Position numbers and translations under genes: made by a program
Shown here: piece after piece, positions 1-7,433 of the stretch
Layout: each line of letters begins with the position of its first letter
How positions within the stretch are numbered: position 1 is the first letter of the stretch
Source: Pelagibacterales bacterium SAG-MED48
GTDB lineage: Bacteria; Pseudomonadota; Alphaproteobacteria; Pelagibacterales; Pelagibacteraceae
DNA length: 59,913 nt
Assembly: GCA_014653375.1 (NCBI GenBank)
Contig: JACWEP010000007.1
Location: 1 to 59,913, forward strand
Reading direction: 5' to 3'
Notes under the pieces: generated by a model
What the model saw: only the letters and a program-made list of their open reading frames with translations
Told to the model about the DNA's origin: nothing
The model's database searches: none

Positions 1-680
1 GGTCTTTTAAAACCTAGTTTTTTACTTGTATAGTTTCTATCAATATTAAAAGAGGTTCCAGCTAAAGCGGCGACACCTAAGGGACTCTCATCTAAACTTT
101 CTAAATTATTAACAAATCTATTTTTGTCTCTGTTAAACATCTCAACATAAGCCATTAGATAGTGAGCAAAAGAAATAGCCTGTGCGTTTTTAAGATGAGT
201 AAAACCAGGCATGATTGTTTCAATATTTTTTTCAGCTAATTTTAATGTACTCTTTATTACCTTATCTATAGTAAAATTAATCTCTTTGGTTGCAGATCTT
301 ATCCACATTTTAAAATCTGTAATCACTTGATCGTTTCTGGATCTTGCAGTGTGGATATAACCTGCTTCATTACCAATTATTTGAAAAAGTCGTTTTTCAA
401 TATTCATATGAATGTCTTCATATTTTTTATTAAACTCAAACTTTTTATTGGATATTTCTTTTTCTATTTTATTAAGGCCATAGATAATTTTATTTTTAAT
501 CTTAAATGAAATGATTTTTTGTTTAAACAACATTTCAACATGTGCGATCGATCCTTGAATATCTTCTTTGTAAAGTCTTTTATCAATATCTATAGAATTA
601 CCTACTTTTTGAAATAAAGTTGATGAGCTCTTTTTAATTCGAGTGCTCCATATTGCTTGGTTGTTTTTATTTTTTCTCAT
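1..680 (-). CDS. argH: Argininosuccinate lyase, N-terminal part (runs off the window edge)
   Basis: Last step of arginine synthesis: argininosuccinate to arginine plus fumarate, in the cytosol. Reading the minus strand from the ATG at 678-680 gives an open frame to the window edge, about 226 codons. The segment MPGFTHLKNAQAISFAHYL is followed by ESPLGVAALAGTSF, both characteristic of the ArgH active-site region in the fumarase/aspartase superfamily. The C-terminal half, with the family signature loop, lies outside the window. The start codon is 24 bp from the divergent TlpA-like gene, and a TATAAT sits 8 nt upstream of the ATG, so the mRNA may be leaderless. Family assignment is confident; completeness cannot be judged here. 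Confidence 0.9.
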   Translation of the reverse strand, partial: MRKNKNNQAIWSTRIKKSSSTLFQKVGNSIDIDKRLYKEDIQGSIAHVEMLFKQKIISFKIKNKIIYGLNKIEKEISNKKFEFNKKYEDIHMNIEKRLFQIIGNEAGYIHTARSRNDQVITDFKMWIRSATKEINFTIDKVIKSTLKLAEKNIETIMPGFTHLKNAQAISFAHYLMAYVEMFNRDKNRFVNNLESLDESPLGVAALAGTSFNIDRNYTSKKLGFKR

Positions 681-704
681 GGTATTTAATTATACCTATT
701 TAAT
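681..704. promoter_or_regulatory. 24-bp divergent promoter region between argH and the TlpA-like gene
   Basis: The whole gap between two divergent ATG codons is 24 bp. On the minus strand TATAAT (694-689) lies 8 nt before the argH ATG; on the plus strand TATACC (691-696) lies 8 nt before the TlpA-like ATG. The two -10-like boxes overlap inside the imperfect repeat GGTAT-N6-ATACC. If used, either would start RNA at or within a few bases of the ATG. No Shine-Dalgarno sequence fits on either side. Promoter use is inferred. Confidence 0.45.
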
Positions 705-1214
705 ATGAGATTTTTAATATTATTTACTTTTTTGATTTCAAATGTCTTGGCTGATGATTTGCCTAAAATAAAAAATATAGTCATTCATAAAGACCTAAAA
801 ACTTATGATAATGTTATTTTTTTAGACCAAAATGATCAAAAAATTAATATTAAAGATTTTAATGGAAACTTAATTTTACTAAATTTTTGGGCAACGTGGT
901 GCGAACCATGCAAAGAAGAGATGCCATCCTTGGATAGACTTCAAAATAATTCAGAACTTAATAATATAAAAATTTTTCCAATAAACATTAGTCAAGAAAG
1001 TTTAAAAAAAATTAATGATTTTTTTAAAGATTTAAATATTGAATATTTAGAGCCATATTATGATGCACCAACTACTTTAGCAAAAGCACTTTCTTTAAGA
1101 GGGGTACCAACTTCAATACTTTTTAATACAGAGGGTAAAGAATTTGCAAGAATTATTGGTTCAATTGATTTTGATGATTTGGAATTTATTGAATGGTTAA
1201 AAAACTATAATTAG
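705..1214 (+). CDS. Exported TlpA/ResA-like thioredoxin-fold protein
   Basis: Periplasmic thiol-disulfide oxidoreductase of the TlpA/ResA type, likely reducing disulfides in exported proteins or during cytochrome maturation (family knowledge; the exact client is unknown). The 169-residue protein has a hydrophobic signal peptide (about residues 1-16, cleavage after VLA), then an AhpC/TSA-Redoxin-type thioredoxin fold with active site WCEPC (C66, C69) inside LNFWATWCEPCKEEMPSL, and a cis-proline segment RGVPTS near residue 142. Length is normal for the family. Its stop codon (TAG) interlocks with the stop of the convergent HIG1 gene in the four bases TTAG. DsbB and COQ7 lie about 2 kb away, but no common operon is implied. 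Confidence 0.85.
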   Translation: MRFLILFTFLISNVLADDLPKIKNIVIHKDLKTYDNVIFLDQNDQKINIKDFNGNLILLNFWATWCEPCKEEMPSLDRLQNNSELNNIKIFPINISQESLKKINDFFKDLNIEYLEPYYDAPTTLAKALSLRGVPTSILFNTEGKEFARIIGSIDFDDLEFIEWLKNYN

Positions 1215-1414
1215 TCCTTAAAAAAATAAGCAAATCCCACAAGAACAATTATTGCAATAAATTGTAAAAGTACTCTCCATTGCATCAATTTATTTGAGTA
1301 TTTTTTACTAGTTTCACCACCCTTAAAAAGAGTTCCAATACCTAAGATTAACACAACACCCACTGCCAGTAAAAGAACTATTGATAGAATTTTTACAAAT
1401 ATTCCTGAAATCAT
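1211..1414 (-). CDS. Small HIG1-domain inner-membrane protein
   Basis: A 67-residue protein with two predicted membrane helices (about residues 5-27 and 46-64) joined by a polar loop reading GGETSKKYSNKLMQWRVLLQ. That loop-plus-helix pattern matches the bacterial form of the hypoxia-induced HIG1 family, whose mitochondrial members associate with cytochrome c oxidase and respiratory supercomplexes. Alphaproteobacterial members are this short. A role in oxidase assembly or stability is inferred from the family. The gene is convergent with the TlpA-like gene, sharing 4 nt. No Shine-Dalgarno sequence is obvious. Confidence 0.65.
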   Translation of the reverse strand: MISGIFVKILSIVLLLAVGVVLILGIGTLFKGGETSKKYSNKLMQWRVLLQFIAIIVLVGFAYFFKD

Positions 1415-1464
1415 GTAATTATTGTAGAGTGTTTTAGAAAGATAAAAAACATAATTAATTAACT

Positions 1465-2115
1465 ATGACATTTTGCCTAAACTCCATAATAATAAAACCT
1501 GAAAGTGGGATTGAGATAAAAAATGCTGTTATTTTACTTCATGGTTATGGAGGAGACGGCAAGGATATAAGTATGTTATCTTTGAATTGGAAAAGGCATA
1601 TGCCAAACACAGTCTTTATTTGTCCAAATGGACATGAAGTATGTCAAATAAATCCCTCGGGTTTTCAATGGTTTGATCTTACTAAAGATGATCCTGATTA
1701 CATACTTAAACAATCAATTAAAGCTGAAAATAAAATTCAAAAATTTATTAACGAGATTAAGCAAGAGTTTAATTTAACAAATGATAAGATATGTTTAGCA
1801 GGATTTAGCCAGGGATGTATGTTGTCGTTAAATGTTGGTCTAATAACAGAAGAAAAGTTTTCTTGTATTGTTGGTTTTTCTGGTAAAATAATTGATCAAA
1901 ATAATTTAAAAGGAAGAGTAAAAAATTTTTCAGATGTTTTATTAATCCATGGTGATGCAGATCAAGTTGTACCTTCTACATATCTATTAGAAGCTAAAGA
2001 TTTTTTAATTAGAAATGGTATAAATGTTCAAACACTATTAATTAAAAATTGTGATCACCATATTCCCATGGAAGCATCAAGTACAGCACTTAATTATATT
2101 TTAAAAAAAATTTAA
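1465..2115 (+). CDS. Phospholipase/carboxylesterase family alpha/beta hydrolase
   Basis: Serine hydrolase of the phospholipase/carboxylesterase (acyl-protein-thioesterase-like) family, 216 residues. Visible elements are the oxyanion region LLHGYGGDG (residues 25-33), nucleophile elbow GFSQG with Ser115, an acid in LLIHGDADQVVP and the His in CDHHIPMEA near the C-terminus. No signal peptide, so cytosolic. These enzymes hydrolyse short acyl esters or lysophospholipids; the natural substrate cannot be read from sequence. It stands in a short divergent arrangement with the HIG1 gene (50 bp) and precedes the HNH gene by 47 bp, so co-transcription with the latter is possible. Confidence 0.8.
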   Translation: MTFCLNSIIIKPESGIEIKNAVILLHGYGGDGKDISMLSLNWKRHMPNTVFICPNGHEVCQINPSGFQWFDLTKDDPDYILKQSIKAENKIQKFINEIKQEFNLTNDKICLAGFSQGCMLSLNVGLITEEKFSCIVGFSGKIIDQNNLKGRVKNFSDVLLIHGDADQVVPSTYLLEAKDFLIRNGINVQTLLIKNCDHHIPMEASSTALNYILKKI

Positions 2116-2162
2116 TATCTCTAATTATTGATAAAATTCTTTAACTGAGTTAAGATTACCTA

Positions 2163-2732
2163 ATGAATAATTTTTTTGAAAAAGATGTTTCATTGGAAAA
2201 ATGCCCAGCCTTAGTTCTTAATGCTGATTATAGACCGTTAAGTTACTACCCTTTATCTTTATGGTCTTGGCAAGATACAGTAAAATCTGTTTTCTTGGAT
2301 AGAGTTATAATTGTAAGTAATTATGACAGAATTATTAGAAGCCCATCATTTAATATGCAATTACCAAGCGTTATTGCTCTAAAAGATTATATAGTCCCAC
2401 AAACAAAGCCAAGCTTTACTAGATTTAACGTGTTTTTAAGAGATAAATTCTCCTGCCAATATTGCGGGAGTAATGAAGAGCTTACATTTGATCATTTATT
2501 ACCAAGATCAAAAGGAGGTGAAACTAATTGGGATAATGTAGTGACAGCCTGTTCTTCGTGTAATGTAAGAAAAGGTGGAAAATTATTAAAACATTCAGGC
2601 ATGATGCTTAATCAAAATCCGTATCGACCATCTACAGAAGATTTACATAAAAATGGTAAAAACTTTCCACCAAATTTTTTACATAAAAGTTGGATGGATT
2701 ATTTGTATTGGGATGTTGAACTAGAGTCTTAA
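2163..2732 (+). CDS. HNH endonuclease-domain protein
   Basis: A 189-residue protein with a C-terminal HNH module: zinc-binding pair CQYC, then LTFDHLLPRSKGG (the DH of the HNH core), NWDNVV (the N) and a second pair CSSC. This matches the widely conserved stand-alone HNH proteins of Alphaproteobacteria that have an N-terminal segment like VLNADYRPLSYYPLSLWSWQDTVKSV. They are not restriction enzymes in any obvious system, and no methylase or phage gene is nearby. Their function is uncharacterised; a DNA nick or repair role is inferred. The stop codon overlaps that of coq7 in TTAA. Confidence 0.8.
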   Translation: MNNFFEKDVSLEKCPALVLNADYRPLSYYPLSLWSWQDTVKSVFLDRVIIVSNYDRIIRSPSFNMQLPSVIALKDYIVPQTKPSFTRFNVFLRDKFSCQYCGSNEELTFDHLLPRSKGGETNWDNVVTACSSCNVRKGGKLLKHSGMMLNQNPYRPSTEDLHKNGKNFPPNFLHKSWMDYLYWDVELES

Positions 2733-3262
2733 ATTTTTTCAGAAATATTAATTGCAATCTTTGAACCTGTTTTGATAATTTTATCTAATATTGAATAAGG
2801 ACCTTCTTTAGTTGCACCTTCTTCGTAAGCAATATCTTTATGGTCAATTTCATCCTCTCTAAATTTGATAATTTTATTTTTTAACTTATTTTCATCTGAG
2901 CCAAGCTGCTTTATTTGATTGGCATAATGCTCTTGAATTACCTCTTCAACCGAAGCTGTACATAACATAGCAGCCTTTTTGCCAAGAATTGTTGAGCCAA
3001 AGCCTAATCCTACACCCAACAAATCCCATAACGGTAAAAGCTTTGTTGGTTTAATATTTCTTACTTTAATTTCATTTTCAAAATAATCACAATGTTCTTT
3101 TTCATGTTCTTTCATTTCTTCAATTGTTTTTTTCAAATTATCGTTTTTAATAAAAGTACTTAAAGCTAGTAATTGGCCTTCATATATCTTTATAGCACCA
3201 CGCTCACCTGCATGATCAACTCTTATAAATTCTTCAACTTTTATCTTATTTGTTTTTTTCAT
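2729..3262 (-). CDS. coq7: Ubiquinone biosynthesis hydroxylase, COQ7 family
   Basis: Di-iron monooxygenase that hydroxylates demethoxyubiquinol, the penultimate step of ubiquinone synthesis, at the membrane. The 177-residue protein shows the carboxylate-bridged di-iron ligands in two repeats: Glu20 in DHAGERGA with EMKEHEKEH (about 49-57), then SVEEVIQEHY and EDEIDHKDIA. Length matches bacterial COQ7 (UbiF in E. coli is an unrelated flavoprotein doing the same step). It overlaps the 3' end of dsbB by 17 nt, so the DedA-like, dsbB and coq7 genes form one tightly packed minus-strand unit. Confidence 0.93.
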   Translation of the reverse strand: MKKTNKIKVEEFIRVDHAGERGAIKIYEGQLLALSTFIKNDNLKKTIEEMKEHEKEHCDYFENEIKVRNIKPTKLLPLWDLLGVGLGFGSTILGKKAAMLCTASVEEVIQEHYANQIKQLGSDENKLKNKIIKFREDEIDHKDIAYEEGATKEGPYSILDKIIKTGSKIAINISEKI

Positions 3263-3731
3263 AGCTTAAATATATTTTTGTAAGAACAATTGTTATTAAT
3301 ATTGATATTATTATATTTAGAGTTGTAAGCGATAAACCAAAAATTTTAAATGTTACATCTTTGCAGCTAACTATTTTTTCCTGTAATTGTTTTAATATTT
3401 CCTCTTTTGATAATATTTTAGAGCTATTTTGAAGATCACAAACAAGAGATTCTTCAATAAAACCTTGCTCAATACCTAAATGATATAGAGACAATAGTGT
3501 AGAAGCTAAAAATACTATAGATAATAAGAGGATAAAATATTTTTCTAAATGATTAAATTTGTAGTTAAATATAACTATTACTAATGCTACCGCGTAAGGT
3601 ATTCTTTCCATTAAACATAAATTACATGGTTGGTGACCCAAAACATATTCAATAAAATAAGCAGATATTAAGGCGACAAAACTTACTAAAAAAATAATTC
3701 TGATATAATTTTTTTGGATTAAATTAAGCAT
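3246..3731 (-). CDS. dsbB: Disulfide bond formation protein DsbB
   Basis: Inner-membrane quinone reductase that reoxidises DsbA. The 161-residue protein has four hydrophobic helices. The first periplasmic loop carries CNLC (C36, C39) next to helix 2 in the family pattern CxxC-LMERIPY. The second loop carries C98 and C123, giving both cysteine pairs required for activity. It overlaps the upstream DedA-like gene by 8 nt and coq7 by 17 nt. Its electron acceptor, ubiquinone, depends on the product of the neighbouring coq7, a plausible reason for co-location. DsbA is not in the window. Confidence 0.93.
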   Translation of the reverse strand: MLNLIQKNYIRIIFLVSFVALISAYFIEYVLGHQPCNLCLMERIPYAVALVIVIFNYKFNHLEKYFILLLSIVFLASTLLSLYHLGIEQGFIEESLVCDLQNSSKILSKEEILKQLQEKIVSCKDVTFKIFGLSLTTLNIIISILITIVLTKIYLSYEKNK

Positions 3732-4329
3732 TAAATTTTATGATTAGAAATATAATAGTAAATATTAAAACTAACAATATACCAAGAACAGTAAACCACT
3801 TAGAACCATGTTTATTCATAAATTCTGTGAATAAGTCACCAAACTTATAAGACAAATAAGCAATAACAAAAAACCTTAGACTTCTTGAAATTAGACTAAC
3901 AATTATAAATATTAATAAATTGAAACCAATTAACCCACTTGCAATAGTAAATACCTTATAAGGTAAAGGGGTAAAACCAGCTAAAAAAAGGATACCCAGC
4001 CACGCAATAAGACCTTCTCCCTGGGCTAGGTTGTTAATTAAAGTATTGATTTTATTTTCATATCCATAAAATTCAATTACATTCATAGCCATATCTAAAA
4101 AAATGGAACCTAGGATATATCCAAATATACCACCTAGAACTGAAAAAATGGATGCTATTAAAAATATTTTTAAATAACTCTTTTTTTTTGCAATAACCAT
4201 TGGAATTATCATGACATCAGGAGGTATTGGAAAAAAGGAGCTTTCTATGAATGACACTAAACCTAAAAAAAAATTTGAACTTTTATGAGAAGCTAAATCT
4301 AAACATTTTTGGTAAAGAGTTTTAAACAT
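3724..4329 (-). CDS. DedA/YqaA-type VTT-domain membrane protein
   Basis: A 201-residue polytopic membrane protein with the DedA/SNARE-associated (VTT) domain. Visible family features are ESSFFPIPPDVMIIPM near the N-terminus, a glycine-rich GGIFGYILGS helix and the re-entrant segment GFTPLPYKVFTIASGLIGF. DedA relatives act as lipid flippases or scramblases, including for undecaprenyl phosphate; this YqaA-like branch is poorly characterised. First gene of the DedA-dsbB-coq7 minus-strand unit. Its start is separated from tRNA-Leu on the other strand by 60 bp. Confidence 0.82.
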   Translation of the reverse strand: MFKTLYQKCLDLASHKSSNFFLGLVSFIESSFFPIPPDVMIIPMVIAKKKSYLKIFLIASIFSVLGGIFGYILGSIFLDMAMNVIEFYGYENKINTLINNLAQGEGLIAWLGILFLAGFTPLPYKVFTIASGLIGFNLLIFIIVSLISRSLRFFVIAYLSYKFGDLFTEFMNKHGSKWFTVLGILLVLIFTIIFLIIKFNA

Positions 4330-4389
4330 TTTTTGGTTTTATTATAATTTTAGTTCTTATACTATTTAAAATATTATTTAATTAATAAA

Positions 4390-4474
4390 GGGCGAATGGC
4401 GGAACTGGTAGACGCGCACGACTCAAAATCGTGTTTCGCAAGAAGTGAGAGTTCGATTCTCTCTTCGCCCACCA
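4390..4474 (+). tRNA. tRNA-Leu, anticodon CAA
   Basis: A complete 85-nt class II tRNA. Acceptor GGGCGAA pairs with TTCGCCC, anticodon stem CACGA/TCGTG encloses loop CTCAAAA (anticodon CAA, reading UUG), a long variable arm follows, then TTCGATT in the T-loop. Discriminator A and 3' CCA are encoded. The next gene starts only 6 nt after the CCA. Confidence 0.96.
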
Positions 4475-4480
4475 AAATTT

Positions 4481-6178
4481 ATGAAAATAGAACACTATAA
4501 TAATCTCTTAGAGTTATTTTATAATCAATATAAACAAGAGAGATCTGATCAAGTTTTTCTTCAATCTTTAAAAAACCTAAATCAAAAATTCACCTGGGAA
4601 CAAACCTATCTTAATATTCTAAAGTTATCTGATCAGCTAGAGTCTTTAATGCAAAATCATGATAGATGTTTATTAATTTCAGAAAATAGACCAGAGTGGA
4701 TGGTTTCTGATTTAGCTATAATGTTAGCAAATGGTATTACAGTACCAGCTTATACCACATATACTGAAAGAGATTATGAATACTTAATTGACGATTGTGA
4801 ACCATCAGTAATTATTGTTTCAGATAAAACCCAGTACAATAAAGTAAAAAATATAATAAAAAAAAAACCTTTTATCAAAAGCATAATTTCATTTGAAGAA
4901 TTTCAAAATGATAATGAAATAATTTTTATTAAAGAGATTTTTAATAAAAAGGAATTTAAAGAAAAAGATTTATTAAATTTAAAAATTAAAAGAACAGATA
5001 TTGCTTGTATAATTTATACCTCAGGAACTCAAGGAAATCCAAAAGGTGTCATGTTAAGTCATGGAGGTATATTAAGTAACTGCGAAGGATCCATTTATTT
5101 GCTTAAAGAAATTATTTCAGAAAAACCTAAATTTTTGACTTGGCTGCCTTTATCTCATTCATATGAGCATACTGTACAATTTGTTCAAATAGCGATAGGT
5201 GCAAAGGTTTTTTATGCCGAAAGTATTGATAAGTTAATCAAAAATATGAGCGATTGTAATCCTGATATAATGACAGCTGTTCCAAGATTTTATCAAAATT
5301 TATTTCAAAAAATTAGTTCAAATTTTAATAAGGTTAAGGGATTTAAAAAATATCTAATTAGTAAAATGTTAGTACTTGGTAAAAAAAAATTGTTAAATAA
5401 AAAAATTACATTTTTTGAAAATATTGAAAATTTAATTTGTGAAAAATTAGTAAGAAAAAAGATTAAATCACAATTTGGTGGTGCATTAAAAGCCTTCATT
5501 TCTGGGGGCGGAGCATTAGATAAAGAAGTGGGTATATTTTTAAATTCGATTGGTCTTCCAACATTACAAGGTTATGGATTAACAGAAACATCTCCTGTTG
5601 TTAGTTGTAATCCAATAAATGATATTAGAATTGAAACGGTTGGGCCTCCTTTTAAAAACAACGAAGTTAAAATAGCTGACGATGGAGAAATTTTAATAAA
5701 AGGTGAAAATGTAATGTTGGGGTATTGGAATAATGAATTAGAAACAAATAAAGTTTTAAAAGATGGGTGGTTATATACTGGAGATATTGGTCATTTTGAA
5801 AATGACTATTTAAAAATTACTGACAGAAAAAAAGATATAATAATTACACCTGGAGGAGATAATATTTCACCAGTCAAATTAGAAAATGATATTATAAAAA
5901 GTAATTTTATAGAGCAAGCATTAGTATATGGAGATAATAAACCTTACTTAGTAGCTTTATTAGTTTTAAATAAAGAAAAAAAAGAAATTACTAATGAAAA
6001 TATTATTCTTGAAATTGAAATAATAAATAAAAATTTATCAAAAATAGAAAAAATTAAAAAGTTTTTAATCATAGAAGATCAATTTACAATTGAAAATGGG
6101 TTAATGACACCAACGTTAAAATTAAAAAGATATAAAATAATTCAAAAATATAAAAATCAAATAGAAAATCTTTATTAA
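4481..6178 (+). CDS. Long-chain acyl-CoA synthetase-like AMP-binding enzyme
   Basis: ANL-superfamily ligase activating a fatty acid through an acyl-adenylate to acyl-CoA. The 565-residue protein shows the phosphate-binding loop YTSGTQGNPKG, motif GYGLTETSP, the aspartate motif YTGDIG and the hinge DRKKDIIITPGGDNISP, with a C-terminal lysine in a TPTLKLKR segment, as in FadD/FAA1-like long-chain ligases. An in-frame ATG exists inside the tRNA-Leu gene (4445), but the ATG at 4481 gives the natural N-terminus, MKIEHYNN. Only 6 nt separate it from the tRNA 3' end and no ribosome-binding site is possible there, so the mRNA is probably released by tRNA processing and read with a near-zero leader. 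Chain-length preference cannot be deduced. Confidence 0.87.
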   Translation: MKIEHYNNLLELFYNQYKQERSDQVFLQSLKNLNQKFTWEQTYLNILKLSDQLESLMQNHDRCLLISENRPEWMVSDLAIMLANGITVPAYTTYTERDYEYLIDDCEPSVIIVSDKTQYNKVKNIIKKKPFIKSIISFEEFQNDNEIIFIKEIFNKKEFKEKDLLNLKIKRTDIACIIYTSGTQGNPKGVMLSHGGILSNCEGSIYLLKEIISEKPKFLTWLPLSHSYEHTVQFVQIAIGAKVFYAESIDKLIKNMSDCNPDIMTAVPRFYQNLFQKISSNFNKVKGFKKYLISKMLVLGKKKLLNKKITFFENIENLICEKLVRKKIKSQFGGALKAFISGGGALDKEVGIFLNSIGLPTLQGYGLTETSPVVSCNPINDIRIETVGPPFKNNEVKIADDGEILIKGENVMLGYWNNELETNKVLKDGWLYTGDIGHFENDYLKITDRKKDIIITPGGDNISPVKLENDIIKSNFIEQALVYGDNKPYLVALLVLNKEKKEITNENIILEIEIINKNLSKIEKIKKFLIIEDQFTIENGLMTPTLKLKRYKIIQKYKNQIENLY

Positions 6179-6287
6179 ATTAGATTAACAAACTGTTAAT
6201 TATCCGCATAAACATTAACAAAATTAATTAGAAAAAAATTTTATAAAAAAAAATAATTTTTTATAAATTTACTTTTTAATTAATGAA

Positions 6288-6346
6288 TTGACATAACTTG
6301 TATAAAAAAATAAAAATATAGTAACAACGAATCAATTTGATTCGTT
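6288..6346 (+). promoter_or_regulatory. Promoter and palindromic leader of the basic peptide gene
   Basis: A perfect TTGACA -35 box (6288-6293) is followed at 17 bp by TAAAAA and slightly later by TATAGT (6317-6322). A perfect 21-bp palindrome, AACGAATCAA-T-TTGATTCGTT, occupies 6326-6346 just downstream, before the GGGAG ribosome-binding site. The palindrome may be an operator, or an RNA hairpin in the 5' leader. The rest of the gap from 6179 is AT-rich with nothing else recognised. Confidence 0.5.
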
Positions 6347-6368
6347 AAACTTAAACAGGGAGCTAAAG

Positions 6369-6476
6369 ATGCCTAAGAAAAGAAAAAAAGCTGCTAAAAA
6401 AACTAAGAGAAAAGCAGCAAAGAAAACTAAGAAAAAAGCTAAAAAAGCTAAAAAAGCTAAAAAGAGAAAAAGATAG
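6369..6476 (+). CDS. 35-residue lysine/alanine-rich basic (histone H1-like) peptide
   Basis: A 35-codon frame with its own promoter-like sequence, a GGGAG ribosome-binding site 9 nt upstream and a rho-independent terminator downstream, so it looks like a real monocistronic gene. The product is almost only Lys, Ala, Arg and Thr (start MPKKRKKAAKKTKRKAAKK), ending in three 9-bp AAAAAAGCT repeats at 6432-6458 that encode Lys-Lys-Ala. It resembles the AAKK repeats of bacterial histone H1-like proteins (Hc1, AlgP tail), which bind and condense DNA. It lacks hydrophobic residues to fold, so nucleic-acid or polyphosphate binding is the likely role (inference). The neighbouring CarD gene has a tail of similar composition. 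Confidence 0.75.
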   Translation: MPKKRKKAAKKTKRKAAKKTKKKAKKAKKAKKRKR

Positions 6477-6496
6477 TAATCTACTAATCTTTACTA

Positions 6497-6538
6497 AAAA
6501 CGCTTCTCATTACAATCTGTATGAGAGGCGTTTTTTTT
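6497..6538 (+). terminator. Rho-independent terminator, probably bidirectional
   Basis: Stem AACGCTTCTCAT / ATGAGAGGCGTT (one G-T wobble) with loop TACAATCTGT, followed by eight T. The run of A before the stem gives a U-tract on the other strand, so it may also end the convergent carD transcript, whose stop codon it touches. Confidence 0.85.
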
Positions 6539-7433
6539 ATTCTTCTGTGGGTTCATCAGTATCAGAAATTGGTTCTTCCACTGGTAATTCGGTAGCTGGA
6601 GATTTAGGAGCAGTTATCACAGGTTGAGTTTGCCCACCCAGATTTCTTTTTAAAGCTTTATCCAATTTCTTTTGAGTATCTTCTAATGATACATTTAATA
6701 CAATTTGAAATTCAGATAAAATTCTTTCATACGCCTTTTCAAATAATTGTCTTTCACTATAAGACTGGTCAACCATAAGATCATCACCTTTATTCAAATC
6801 CCTAACAACTTCTGCTAATTCATAAATTTTACCAGACGAGATTTTAGCCTCATATTCTTGTGCTCTTCTGCTCCACATTGATCTTTTTATTTTTGGTTTA
6901 CTTTTAAGAATAGAGACACATTTATTTACTTGATTGATAGTTGCCAAAGGTCTCAAATGTGATTGTTTATTAACTGGAACCATGCCGTTAGCTTTATCTT
7001 TTTCAAATTTTATCACATAGGTTTCAACATCAATACCACCTATGTTAATTTTCTTAAATTCAGTAATTTGTCCAACACCATGTTTTGGATAAACAATATG
7101 GTCTTTAATTTTATATTCTCTTTTTTCAATTTCTTGTTTTTTTACTTTTTTGATTTCAGGTTTTATTTCATTGCTTTTGGAAATTCTTAAGTTATCTATT
7201 TTTGCTTCCTCTTTTATTTTAGTTGTTTTGGTTATTTTTTTTATTTTGGGTAAAGTTTTTTTTGGAACAACTTTAGTTTTTTTAACAGAAACTTTTTTTA
7301 CTTTTTTTACTTTTTTTACTTTTTTTACTTTTTTTACTTTATCAATTTTTTTTGAAACTTTTTTTTTCACTTTTATTTCTGCTTTACTTTTAAAGATTTT
7401 CTTTAAAATATTTTTCGTACTTATTTTGCTCAT
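6537..7433 (-). CDS. carD: CarD-family RNA polymerase-binding regulator with lysine-rich N-terminal tail
   Basis: Transcription regulator of the CarD_CdnL_TRCF family, which binds the RNA polymerase beta subunit and stabilises open complexes. The C-terminal two thirds carry the CarD domain ([17 protein letters not shown] through [16 protein letters not shown]) and the helical DNA-binding part ([17 protein letters not shown]). Ahead of it is about 110 residues of Lys/Val/Ile-rich low-complexity sequence with a run of five KKV units encoded by a 9-bp tandem repeat. Alphaproteobacterial CarD is usually about 170 residues, so this tail is an addition. I chose the start MSKIST at 7433; an upstream ATG at 7475 would overlap fdxA further. 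Either start overlaps the fdxA 3' end. Last gene of the helicase-terB-fdxA-carD unit. Confidence 0.85.
   Translation of the reverse strand: MSKISTKNILKKIFKSKAEIKVKKKVSKKIDKVKKVKKVKKVKKVKKVSVKKTKVVPKKTLPKIKKITKTTKIKEEAKIDNLRISKSNEIKPEIKKVKKQEIEKREYKIKDHIVYPKHGVGQITEFKKINIGGIDVETYVIKFEKDKANGMVPVNKQSHLRPLATINQVNKCVSILKSKPKIKRSMWSRRAQEYEAKISSGKIYELAEVVRDLNKGDDLMVDQSYSERQLFEKAYERILSEFQIVLNVSLEDTQKKLDKALKRNLGGQTQPVITAPKSPATELPVEEPISDTDEPTEE
7291..7340. repeat. 9-bp tandem repeat inside carD
   Basis: Five perfect copies of ACTTTTTTT plus a partial sixth, encoding Lys-Lys-Val units on the minus strand. Because the unit is three codons, copy-number change would lengthen or shorten the tail without breaking frame, a potential source of strain variation. 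Confidence 0.9.

Noticed and set aside
2163..2732. HNH protein as part of a restriction or phage-defence system
   Set aside because: No methylase, restriction, phage or toxin gene is adjacent; it matches a common stand-alone alphaproteobacterial HNH protein.
4445..4480. Upstream in-frame ATG for the acyl-CoA synthetase inside tRNA-Leu
   Set aside because: It would give a start MRVRFSLRPPKF made of tRNA sequence; the ATG at 4481 gives a natural N-terminus.
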